Source of the DNA: Vulcanimicrobium sp035943995
Lineage (GTDB): Bacteria; Vulcanimicrobiota; Vulcanimicrobiia; Vulcanimicrobiales; Vulcanimicrobiaceae
Assembly: GCA_035943995.1 (NCBI GenBank)
Contig: DASZBS010000006.1
Location: 1-64,000 of the forward strand
Direction: 5' to 3'
Length of the DNA stretch: 64,000 bases
A program made the position numbers and the translations under genes. Shown piece by piece: positions 17,527-24,597 of this stretch (within the stretch, counting starts at the first letter, position 1; each line of letters opens with the position of its first letter). Under the pieces are notes generated by a model. That model did not search any database and was not told where the DNA came from. It was given only the letters and a program-made list of their open reading frames with translations.

Positions 17527-18530
17527 AGCTCGTCGTCTTCGGGACGAGCGAGTTCGCCGTCCCGGTTTTGGAAGCGCTCGCCGCACGGCACGACGTCGTC
17601 GGCGTCGTCACGCAGCCCGATCGGCCCGCGGGGCGCGGGCAGAAGGTCGTCGCGACACCGGTGAAGCGCGCGGCCGAGGCGCGCGGTCTGCGCGTGCTGA
17701 CGCCTGAGAAGCTCAAGCCGTTCGTCGATGATGCTCGGGCGCTGGGCGGCGAGGCGTTCGTCGTCGCGTCGTACGGGAAGATCGTGCCGCAGGTTCTGCT
17801 CGATGCCGTGCCGATTGCGTTCAACGTGCATCCCAGCTGGCTGCCGCTCTATCGCGGTGCGACGCCGTTGCAATCGGCGATTCGCGACGGGCGCACGCAG
17901 ACGGGCGTGACGATCATCGCGATGGACGCCGGGATGGATACCGGCGACGTGCTGCTGCAGGAGCCCACGCCGATCGGCGCGACCGAGACGTACGGCGAGC
18001 TCCACGACCGGCTCGCGCGGCGCGGTGCGGAGATGGCGCTCGATGCGGTCGTGCGGTATGCGAACGGTAGGCTGACGCGCACGGCGCAGGCGGCGGTTGC
18101 GCACCAGCTCGGGATCGATGACGACGAGATCGAGCGAACGCGCACGCGGCCGCTCGGCAAGGATGGCCTGCTCATCCCGAGTGGTCTCTCGGCGAAGCGC
18201 ACCGTCGATTTCGTGCGGTCGCTCGCGCGCTCGCCGGGGGCGCGAAGCCGTGACGGGTTCTTTCTGTACGGGCGGGCGAAGATTTTGTGCGCGCACGTCG
18301 ATCCCGGTGGGCCGCTGATCCCTGCGGCGATGGCTGATCCGGGACGGATCATCGCCGTCGAAGGGCGGCTTTGGATCGAAGCGACCGATGGGGTCGTCGC
18401 CGTCGACGAGCTCATCGTGCCCGGCGGGAAACCGGTTACCGCGGAGCAGTATCGCGCCGGCAATCGGGATCGCACGGGACCCGCGGAGCTGTTGCCGGTA
18501 TTGCTCGGTTATCACGGAGTCGCGCGATGA
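17523..18530 (+). CDS. fmt: Methionyl-tRNA formyltransferase, apparent CTG start
   Basis: Formylates initiator Met-tRNA with 10-formyl-THF. The body is unmistakable: VVFGTSEFAVPVLEAL, TQPDRPAGRGQK, the catalytic region FNVHPSWLPLYRGATPLQSAI, MDAGMDTGD, and a C-terminal OB-type domain. Length is 335 residues. In frame there is no ATG, GTG or TTG at or near the conserved N-terminus. The only candidate placing M-K-L-V-V-F-G-T correctly is the CTG at 17523, which overlaps the def stop codon as CTGA. Translation would then be coupled to def. The next in-frame TTG would remove the first beta strand. Confidence 0.93.
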   Translation: MKLVVFGTSEFAVPVLEALAARHDVVGVVTQPDRPAGRGQKVVATPVKRAAEARGLRVLTPEKLKPFVDDARALGGEAFVVASYGKIVPQVLLDAVPIAFNVHPSWLPLYRGATPLQSAIRDGRTQTGVTIIAMDAGMDTGDVLLQEPTPIGATETYGELHDRLARRGAEMALDAVVRYANGRLTRTAQAAVAHQLGIDDDEIERTRTRPLGKDGLLIPSGLSAKRTVDFVRSLARSPGARSRDGFFLYGRAKILCAHVDPGGPLIPAAMADPGRIIAVEGRLWIEATDGVVAVDELIVPGGKPVTAEQYRAGNRDRTGPAELLPVLLGYHGVAR

Positions 18531-19843
18531 GCGCGCCTGCGGCGACGACCGCGCGCGAGGTTGCGCTGCAGGTGTGCCGTGACGTGTTCGGGCCCACTCC
18601 GCGCGGTGCGCGTGAGGCGCTCGACTACCGGCTTCGCAAGTCCGAACTTGCGCCGCGCGATCGGGCGTTCGCTACCGAGCTTGCGTACGGTGCGATCAAG
18701 ATGCGGCGGTTTCTCGATTTCGAGCTGAAGCCGTTCGTCGGTGAACGCGCGAAGTCGCTGCCGCAGCCGATCGCCGAGATCTTGCGGCTGGGGACCTATC
18801 AGCTGCGCTCGATGAACGGTGTCGAGGCGTATGCGGCGGTGTCGGAGAGCGTCGGGCTTGCGCGCAAGTACGGGCACAAGGGTACTGCCGGGCTCGTGAA
18901 CGCCGTGTTGCGGCGCGTGTCGACCGAGCCGCCGCGCGAGGCCGATCTTGCGACGCGCGCGTCGTTGCCGAATTGGGTGGTCGAGCATTGGCGCGAGCGC
19001 TTCGGTGAGGAGCGGCTCGCGGCGATTCTTGCCGGTGTCAATGCGCCTGCGGCGGTCGGGGTGTGCTTGGACTTGCGGAATACGACGCGCGACGATGCGC
19101 AGCGCGCGCTCGCCGAGGCCGGGATCGCCGCGTCGGCGAGCGCGTTCGCGCCCGACGTGCTCGTGCTCGATGCGTTTGCGTCCGCGGCTGAGCTGGAACG
19201 GCTTGCGAACCATCGTTGGCACCTGCATTCCGAGACCGCGTCGTTTCCGGTCGACATCCTCGATCCGCAGCCGGGGCAGCGCGTCGTCGAGCTCTGCTGC
19301 GGGCGTGGGAACAAGACGCTGCAGATCGTCAGCCGCATGCGGGACGGCGGGACCGTGCTCGCCGTCGACGACGACGATCGTAAGATCGTGCAGATCGGGA
19401 AGCGGCTGGAGGCTGCCGGGATCGGGTCGGTCGCGCTCGTCACCGCGGATGCGACGACGATGCAGGCGACGGCGGACGCCGACCTCGTGCTGCTCGATGC
19501 GCCGTGCTCGGGCTTGGGGATACTCGGGCGCCAGCCCGAGGCGCGCTGGCGCAAGAATCCCGATGACCCGGTGCGGATGGCCGCGATCCAGCGCAAGCTG
19601 ATCGATGCGGCTGCCGGCGGCGTGAAGCCTGGGGGGGCGCTGGTCTATGCGGTGTGTTCGACCGACCGGCGCGAAGGTGAGGACGTCGTGGACGCTTTCC
19701 TCGCCGAGCACGCGCAGTTCGCGCGCGACGCCGTTCCTGAGCGGTATGCGCCGTTCCGCACGGCGGCCGGTGACGTGCTGGTGGCGCCCGGGATCGACGG
19801 GCGCGATGGATTCTTTATCAGCCGGGTAATGCGCCGGGTGTGA
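18527..19843 (+). CDS. rsmB: 16S rRNA (cytosine-967-C5)-methyltransferase
   Basis: SAM-dependent rRNA methyltransferase, 438 residues, with an N-terminal NusB-like helical RNA-binding domain (residues 10-140, LRKSELAPRDRAFATELAYGAIK) and a C-terminal NOL1/NOP2/sun catalytic domain. Visible motifs are VVELCCGRGNKT (SAM binding, Cys variant), LLDAPCSGLG with one catalytic Cys, and VYAVCSTDRREGE with the nucleophilic Cys. The ATG start overlaps the fmt stop. def-fmt-rsmB is a widespread gene order; here it runs directly on into the FHA/RodA module. Confidence 0.95.
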   Translation: MSAPAATTAREVALQVCRDVFGPTPRGAREALDYRLRKSELAPRDRAFATELAYGAIKMRRFLDFELKPFVGERAKSLPQPIAEILRLGTYQLRSMNGVEAYAAVSESVGLARKYGHKGTAGLVNAVLRRVSTEPPREADLATRASLPNWVVEHWRERFGEERLAAILAGVNAPAAVGVCLDLRNTTRDDAQRALAEAGIAASASAFAPDVLVLDAFASAAELERLANHRWHLHSETASFPVDILDPQPGQRVVELCCGRGNKTLQIVSRMRDGGTVLAVDDDDRKIVQIGKRLEAAGIGSVALVTADATTMQATADADLVLLDAPCSGLGILGRQPEARWRKNPDDPVRMAAIQRKLIDAAAGGVKPGGALVYAVCSTDRREGEDVVDAFLAEHAQFARDAVPERYAPFRTAAGDVLVAPGIDGRDGFFISRVMRRV

Positions 19844-20454
19844 ACGTCTTCGCGCGGATCGAGCACGTTTGCGCGCGCGTCGTCGAGGACGCATTCGCGC
19901 GGGTGTTTCCCAGCGCGCTCGATCCGGCGCAGATCGGGCGGCGGCTCGTCGCGACGGCGCAGGCGTCGCCGAGCGATCTGTATCTCGTGCGCGTTCATCC
20001 TACCGATTACGGGCGGCTCGCGGGCGACCGCGACTTTCTGGAAGGGCGCTGGAGCGCGATGCTGCGCGAGGCGCTGCCCGCGCAGCGCGCCGCGTCGGCG
20101 CGCGTCGTGCTCGACGAGGATCCCGACGTGGTGTCGGGGTCGCTCGCGATCGAGCCCGTCGTCGACGAGCGCGTGCAGACGCTCGCGCTCGAGCGGCCCG
20201 ACGGTTCGCGCGTCGCGCTTGCCGACGGGCTCACGATCGGGCGCGGTGACGACAACGACGTGGTCGTGCGCGATGCGCGCGCGTCGCGCAAGCACGCGCG
20301 CATCCTGGCCGACGGGACGGGCTGGAGCGTCGAGGATACCGGCTCGTCGAACGGCACGTTCGTGGACGGCGCGCAGGTCCGGCGGTCGCGGCTCGATCCC
20401 GGCCGCACGCTGACGATCGGCGACACGCCGCTCAAGGTGATCGACGCGTCGTGA
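19840..20454 (+). CDS. FhaA-like protein: DUF3662 plus FHA domain
   Basis: A 204-residue cytoplasmic protein. Residues 1-110 match the DUF3662 region found at the N-terminus of mycobacterial FhaA. Residues 120-204 form an FHA phosphothreonine-binding domain with IGRGDDNDVVV, SRKHARI and the SSNGTFVDG loop carrying the residues that contact phospho-Thr. The long linker seen in mycobacterial FhaA is missing, so it is a compact version. The GTG start overlaps the rsmB stop. In Actinobacteria FhaA regulates cell-wall synthesis together with Ser/Thr kinases; no kinase gene is in this window. Confidence 0.88.
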   Translation: MNVFARIEHVCARVVEDAFARVFPSALDPAQIGRRLVATAQASPSDLYLVRVHPTDYGRLAGDRDFLEGRWSAMLREALPAQRAASARVVLDEDPDVVSGSLAIEPVVDERVQTLALERPDGSRVALADGLTIGRGDDNDVVVRDARASRKHARILADGTGWSVEDTGSSNGTFVDGAQVRRSRLDPGRTLTIGDTPLKVIDAS

Positions 20455-20867
20455 CCGATCCGCGCCTCATCACGCTCGGTCTTTCGGGCGCCTTCGTCGC
20501 CTACGTCGTGCTGGTGCACGACCGGCGCGGCGCGCCGCCGGCCCGTGCGATCGAGGCGTCGATCCCGACCGGCATCGAGCTCACGGTGGCGCACGCGGGC
20601 TCGATCAAGACATACCGCTTCGGGCGGCGTATACTGGTCGGGAGGGCGCCCAGCGCCGACCTCCGCCTCGACGATGCGCGCGTGAGCCGGCTGCACGCGC
20701 GAATCGAGATGCGGGACGACGGCGTCTTCGTCGAAGATCTCGGCAGCCGCAACGGAACGCAGGTCGACGGGGAAACCGTCACCGAGCCGCGGCTGCTGGT
20801 GGTCGACGACGAAGTGACCGTGGGCGGGGCAGCGCTCGTTTTCCGGGGAGTCGGTGCATGGAGATAG
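20451..20867 (+). CDS. FhaB-like membrane-anchored FHA protein
   Basis: A 138-residue protein with one N-terminal transmembrane segment (LITLGLSGAFVAYVVLV) and a C-terminal FHA domain (FGRRILVGRAPSADLRL, VSRLHARIEM, LGSRNGTQVDG). It is the second FHA protein in the row, matching FhaB/FipA of Actinobacteria in size and position. The GTG start overlaps the previous stop, and its end overlaps the phosphatase-like gene by 10 bases. It presumably recruits a phosphorylated partner to the membrane near RodA (inference). Confidence 0.87.
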   Translation: MTDPRLITLGLSGAFVAYVVLVHDRRGAPPARAIEASIPTGIELTVAHAGSIKTYRFGRRILVGRAPSADLRLDDARVSRLHARIEMRDDGVFVEDLGSRNGTQVDGETVTEPRLLVVDDEVTVGGAALVFRGVGAWR

Positions 20868-21658
20868 CGGTCGGTTCGCGACCCGGTGTCCCGCAGCGCG
20901 GCGGCGACGAAGCCTACGTCGCCGAGATCGTCGCGCCGGGCATCGTGCTGCTCGCCGTCGCGCACGGGTTCGGCCGCATCCGCGAGCGCTCCGCGCCCAC
21001 CGTCGCCGCGGAGGCCGTCCGCGACAACCTCAAGCGCCGCGTGCGCGGTGAGCGGCGCGATCCTCGCGCGGCGCTGGCCGCGGCCTTCTCGGCTGCCAAC
21101 GCGCGCGTCTACGCGCATTCCGGCAGCACCGACGACTACGTCGCGTCGGGGACGTCGCTGACCGCCGCGCTGATCGTGGGCGATCACGCCTTCGTCGGGC
21201 ACGTCGGCGCGACGCGCGCCTACCTGGGCCGTGACGGCGGGCTCACGCCGCTGACCAAAGACGACTCGATGGGCGACGGCCCGCTGCGCCTGCTTACCCA
21301 CACGCTCGGCACGCAGCCGGCGCTCGAACCGGCGCTCGACCACGTGCGCTTGATGCACGGCGACGCGCTCGTGCTGTCCAGCGGCGCGCTCCATGAGCTG
21401 CTCGCCGACGACGAGATCGCCGAGGCCCTGCATGCATCGGCGTCGTCCGAAGATGTGACCGCGCGGCTGCTCGCGATCGCGGGCATCCGCGGCGAGGGCG
21501 CGGGGACGGTGATCGTGGGCCGCGCGTTCCACGAGGTCGCGCCGGAGACCGGGCGGCGGCGGCCGCACGCGCGCGACGCCGCCATCGCGCTGACCGTGAT
21601 GATCGTCGCATCGATAATCGCGTTTTTGGTGCTGCGCGCGATGTTCTCCGCCGCGTGA
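20858..21658 (+). CDS. PP2C-family phosphatase homologue, probably inactive (PstP position)
   Basis: A 266-residue protein with a PP2C-like domain (1-225) and a C-terminal membrane helix (AIALTVMIVASIIAFLVLRAMF). The fold is recognisable from GTSLTAALIVGDHAFVGHVGATRAYL and LTPLTKDDS. However, metal-binding aspartates are lost: the usual DGMGG is AHGFG, the usual SDG is SSG (VLSSGALHELL), and the final DN motif is GAGTVIV. Without these, metal catalysis is unlikely, so a binding or scaffolding role is inferred. By position it equals actinobacterial PstP, which lies between fhaB and rodA and is an active phospho-Ser/Thr phosphatase there. Confidence 0.82.
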   Translation: MEIAVGSRPGVPQRGGDEAYVAEIVAPGIVLLAVAHGFGRIRERSAPTVAAEAVRDNLKRRVRGERRDPRAALAAAFSAANARVYAHSGSTDDYVASGTSLTAALIVGDHAFVGHVGATRAYLGRDGGLTPLTKDDSMGDGPLRLLTHTLGTQPALEPALDHVRLMHGDALVLSSGALHELLADDEIAEALHASASSEDVTARLLAIAGIRGEGAGTVIVGRAFHEVAPETGRRRPHARDAAIALTVMIVASIIAFLVLRAMFSAA

Positions 21659-22926
21659 CGGAATCGCTCGTACGCCTTCGGGCGTGCGCGCCGATGGTCG
21701 TCGCCTTGGTCATCGCCGCGGTCACGGTGCGGCTGGCGCCGCGCGACGCGCTGCTGCCGGCGTGGCTGCCGTTCGCGCTCGGGCTGCTCGCGCTCGCGTG
21801 GCCGGCGATCCGCCCGGCGAACGTCTCGCGCGACGACACGCTCCCCGCGCTTGCGATCGTGCTGTCGGCGATCGGGCTCGCGGTCGTTGCGCGCCTGTCG
21901 CCGCAGCTCGCGCAGAAGCAGATCGTGTGGCTCACGTTCTCGCTGATCCTCGCGGTCGCGGCGGGCCCGGCGTTCGACCGCTTCCGCGTGCTCGCCGCGT
22001 ACAAGTACATCTGGATCCTCGGCGCGATCGCGCTGTTCTTCGCGCTGGCGCTGTTCGGCGAAGAAGTGAACGGCGCGCGCTTGTGGATCCACTTCGGCCC
22101 CGTGCGCTTCGAGCCGGTCGAGGTGATCAAGCTGCTCGTCGTGCTGTTCATGGCGTCGTATCTCGCCGAGACCGCGGACGTCATCGCGCGCACGCGGCCG
22201 TGGTCGCTGCGTTCGAACGCGAAATATCTGGGCCCGCTGTTCGTCGGCTGGGGCATCTCGATGATGATCCTCACGCTGGAGCGCGATCTCGGCATGGCCG
22301 CGCTGCTGCTCGCGACGTTCGTCGCGATGCTGTACGTCGCGACGCGCCGCATCGATCTCGTCGCCGGCGCGATCGCAGTGTTCGGGATCGGCGCGTGGTG
22401 GGCGGCGACGCACTACCGCTACGTCGAGACGCGCATCGCCGTGTGGAAGGATCCGTTCCACGATCCGCTGGGCGCGGGCTACCAGGCGGTGCAGTCGTTG
22501 TTCTCGCTCGCGAACGGCGGGCTGTTCGGCACGGGTTTCGGCCTCGGGCGGCCCGACTACATCCCCGAGGTCCCCACCGACTACGTCTACGCGGCCTTCG
22601 GCGAGGAGTGGGGCGCGATCGGTTCCATCGCGCTGCTGTCGCTGTTCCTGGCGCTCGTGCTGCGCGCGCTGCGCGTCGCGAACCGCCAGCCCGACCTCTA
22701 CGCGAAGCTGCTCGCGACCGGGCTGGCGAGCGTGTTCGGGTTCCAGATCGTGATCATCGTGGGCGGCGTGCTGCACCTGTTCCCGCTCACCGGCATCACG
22801 CTGCCGTTCATCTCGTACGGCGGCAGCTCGCTGGTGACGAACTTCTTGCTGGTCGCGCTAGTCTGGGCGATCTCGAGCGAGCGCCGGGTGCCTGCGCCCC
22901 GGGCGGAGCGGGCGCGGGTTTTGTAA
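21655..22926 (+). CDS. rodA: SEDS peptidoglycan polymerase (RodA/FtsW family)
   Basis: Integral membrane glycosyltransferase polymerising lipid II. The 423-residue protein has about 11-12 hydrophobic helices. SEDS marks include GARLWIHFGPVRFEPVEVIKLL, the long loop WKDPFHDPLGAGYQAVQSLFSLANGGLFGTGFGLGR, VPTDYVYAAFGEEWGAIG and the end motif GITLPFISYGGSSL. The first 100 residues carry extra helices as in actinobacterial RodA. It starts at a GTG overlapping the phosphatase stop. The class B PBP partner normally encoded next is absent here, so polymerase and transpeptidase genes are uncoupled in this genome, or the partner lies elsewhere. Confidence 0.93.
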   Translation: MTESLVRLRACAPMVVALVIAAVTVRLAPRDALLPAWLPFALGLLALAWPAIRPANVSRDDTLPALAIVLSAIGLAVVARLSPQLAQKQIVWLTFSLILAVAAGPAFDRFRVLAAYKYIWILGAIALFFALALFGEEVNGARLWIHFGPVRFEPVEVIKLLVVLFMASYLAETADVIARTRPWSLRSNAKYLGPLFVGWGISMMILTLERDLGMAALLLATFVAMLYVATRRIDLVAGAIAVFGIGAWWAATHYRYVETRIAVWKDPFHDPLGAGYQAVQSLFSLANGGLFGTGFGLGRPDYIPEVPTDYVYAAFGEEWGAIGSIALLSLFLALVLRALRVANRQPDLYAKLLATGLASVFGFQIVIIVGGVLHLFPLTGITLPFISYGGSSLVTNFLLVALVWAISSERRVPAPRAERARVL

Positions 22927-23020
22927 GGATTGGGTAAGGGATTGCCCTGCTCGCTAAGGTCCTCGGCGGGCCCGCCCGATACTAAAGAATTGCGCGTGCC
23001 GCGCCGATAGGATGGACAGT

Positions 23021-23236
23021 ATGGCAGATCAGGATCCTCCCACCGGCTCCGACGTGGAGCGCTCGTTCCCGGAGTTCGACCGCCGCAAGGGCCCCCGTCG
23101 CGGGGTTGGCGCGGAAGTCGTGGACCCGCAGTTCGAGCGCCGCGGCCCCGACCGCCGCAAGCGCAAACCCGGCTTCGCCGGCCTGTTCGGCGCCATCTTC
23201 GGCCCGGGCCGCGACGAGGAACCGACCGAGCAGTAA
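23021..23236 (+). CDS. Small charged protein with DRRKGPRR-type motifs
   Basis: A 71-residue hydrophilic protein. It has two similar basic blocks, FDRRKGPRRG and ERRGPDRRKRK, followed by a short hydrophobic patch (GFAGLFGAIFG) and an acidic end. No family is recognised. The ATG at 23021 has AGGATGG about 5 bases upstream; an ATG at 23012 is in frame but less well placed. It follows rodA after a 94-bp gap that contains a GGCGGGCCCGCC palindrome (22965-22976). Codon bias agrees with its neighbours, so it is probably real. Confidence 0.55.
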   Translation: MADQDPPTGSDVERSFPEFDRRKGPRRGVGAEVVDPQFERRGPDRRKRKPGFAGLFGAIFGPGRDEEPTEQ

Positions 23237-23265
23237 GCCCTAGGCGGGCAGGCGACGTCCGCCGT

Positions 23266-23820
23266 TCAAGCGATGAGATCGTGGGCGAAGAGCGACTCCA
23301 GGATCGCCGCCATCGCCGGGTCGATGGCACGCAGGCGGGAGCGCGTCGCACGCGGCCATGGCGAGCGCGCATCGTTCGCCTCGACCCAAGCGCGAAGCGA
23401 CTCCGCGAAGTATTCATCCAGCGCCGAAGCCGCGTACGGCGTGATGAACGCGCGCGCCTCGCGGAATGCGCGCCGAACCCGTGGGTCGACGCCGCTCAAA
23501 TAGACACCGCCGCCCAGCGCGCAATCGAGCGCGTGCGCGAACTCGTGCGCGATGGTCATCGGCGACGTCGAGCGAAGATAGACCGTTCGTTCCTCGACGA
23601 CGAACAGCCCGGCTGGCGGCACAGGCCAGTCGTCGACGCCGCTCGCTAGCCGGCGCAGCGCGCGCGAGCGGTCCCGATAGGCTTCGTTGCCGCGCAGGTG
23701 GACGAGGCGAACACCGGCGTCTGCTGCGACGCGCAACGCGCCCGCGCCGAAACGGTCGATGACGGCGTCGATTGTGGCGAGGGCAGCGGGCTTCGCATCG
23801 ACCGCGGGGCGGTTGCGCAT
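23266..23820 (-). CDS. Putative zinc metallopeptidase, ATLF-like (anthrax lethal factor-like fold)
   Basis: A 184-residue protein with HEFAHALD (HExxH zinc motif) near residue 91 and, about 45 residues later, ALDEYFAESLRAWVE, which supplies the third ligand Glu in ATLF-like and related peptidases. A YAAS stretch just before it fits that family. There is no signal peptide or membrane helix, so it appears cytosolic unless the start is wrong. Substrate unknown. It is transcribed toward the small gene at 23021 and away from the next membrane protein gene. The zincin call is firm; the subfamily is inference. Confidence 0.72.
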   Translation of the reverse strand: MRNRPAVDAKPAALATIDAVIDRFGAGALRVAADAGVRLVHLRGNEAYRDRSRALRRLASGVDDWPVPPAGLFVVEERTVYLRSTSPMTIAHEFAHALDCALGGGVYLSGVDPRVRRAFREARAFITPYAASALDEYFAESLRAWVEANDARSPWPRATRSRLRAIDPAMAAILESLFAHDLIA

Positions 23821-23962
23821 GGACCGCAGCGTACGCCTCGGGCGTGATCGCCATGAGACGAGAATGTTACCGTTAGAAAGACGCCTTGCGGCACCATCCT
23901 AAGGCACGCCGCGCCGCATGCCGATCATCTCATGGAAGCACGCTCGAACGGAGGACGCAACG

Positions 23963-24481
23963 GTGTCGACAGAAGCCCTGATCTGGACGTTTCTGGCCCT
24001 GTGCGCCGGTGGGGGCATCACCGCCGCCGTGATGACCTATCAGCGCGCGCGCCGCTTCGGCAGCGACGTCGCCGACTGGGTCCAGATCGCGAACATGAAC
24101 ACGCTGCTGCGGCTCGACCTCGACCACCTCACCGGCGACGACGACAACTTCGGGCTGTGCGAGGCGCGCGGTGCGCTGAAGGCGTCGACCGCGAGCCGGC
24201 CCGCCGCGGAGCGCAAGCTTTTCGAGCACTACAACGCGCTGGTCGGTATCGCGATCAAGTTCGGCGAGAAGGTGCACGACGAGCACGGCATCGTCGACCT
24301 GCAGGCCGTCGCGAACCGGCGCGCCCACGTCCAGAACGCGCTCGCGGTCGGCGATCAGCTCGAAGCCGCGCTCGGCGGGATCTCCGAGCTCGCAAAGTGC
24401 GTCAACCGCGACCGTAACGAGCGCGTCCGCCAAAGCTATCAGACACCTGTCCTGGCGACCGTCACGCAGATGATCTCCTGA
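23963..24481 (+). CDS. Single-pass membrane protein, unknown
   Basis: A 172-residue protein: an N-terminal membrane helix (ALIWTFLALCAGGGITAAVMTY) followed by a soluble, mostly helical domain with DVADWVQIANMNTLLRLDLDHLTGDDDNFG. No recognised family. The GTG at 23963 is chosen because GGAGG lies 8 bases upstream; an earlier in-frame ATG at 23918 lacks a site and would put charged residues ahead of the helix. The 142-bp gap before it is divergent with the metallopeptidase and shows no clear sigma70 promoter. Confidence 0.6.
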   Translation: MSTEALIWTFLALCAGGGITAAVMTYQRARRFGSDVADWVQIANMNTLLRLDLDHLTGDDDNFGLCEARGALKASTASRPAAERKLFEHYNALVGIAIKFGEKVHDEHGIVDLQAVANRRAHVQNALAVGDQLEAALGGISELAKCVNRDRNERVRQSYQTPVLATVTQMIS

Positions 24482-24597
24482 GGGTCGCATAAGCGAACCG
24501 AAACGAAGGGAGCACGAATCGCGCCGCGGTGAAGGGGTGCCCGTCACGTCGTAGGTATTCTCTCCCGACGACCGCTCGGTCGGAAAGGGAGCCAGTG

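Noticed and set aside
22965..22976. GGCGGGCCCGCC palindrome after rodA as a terminator
   Set aside because: No loop and no T run; such GC palindromes are common by chance at this base composition.
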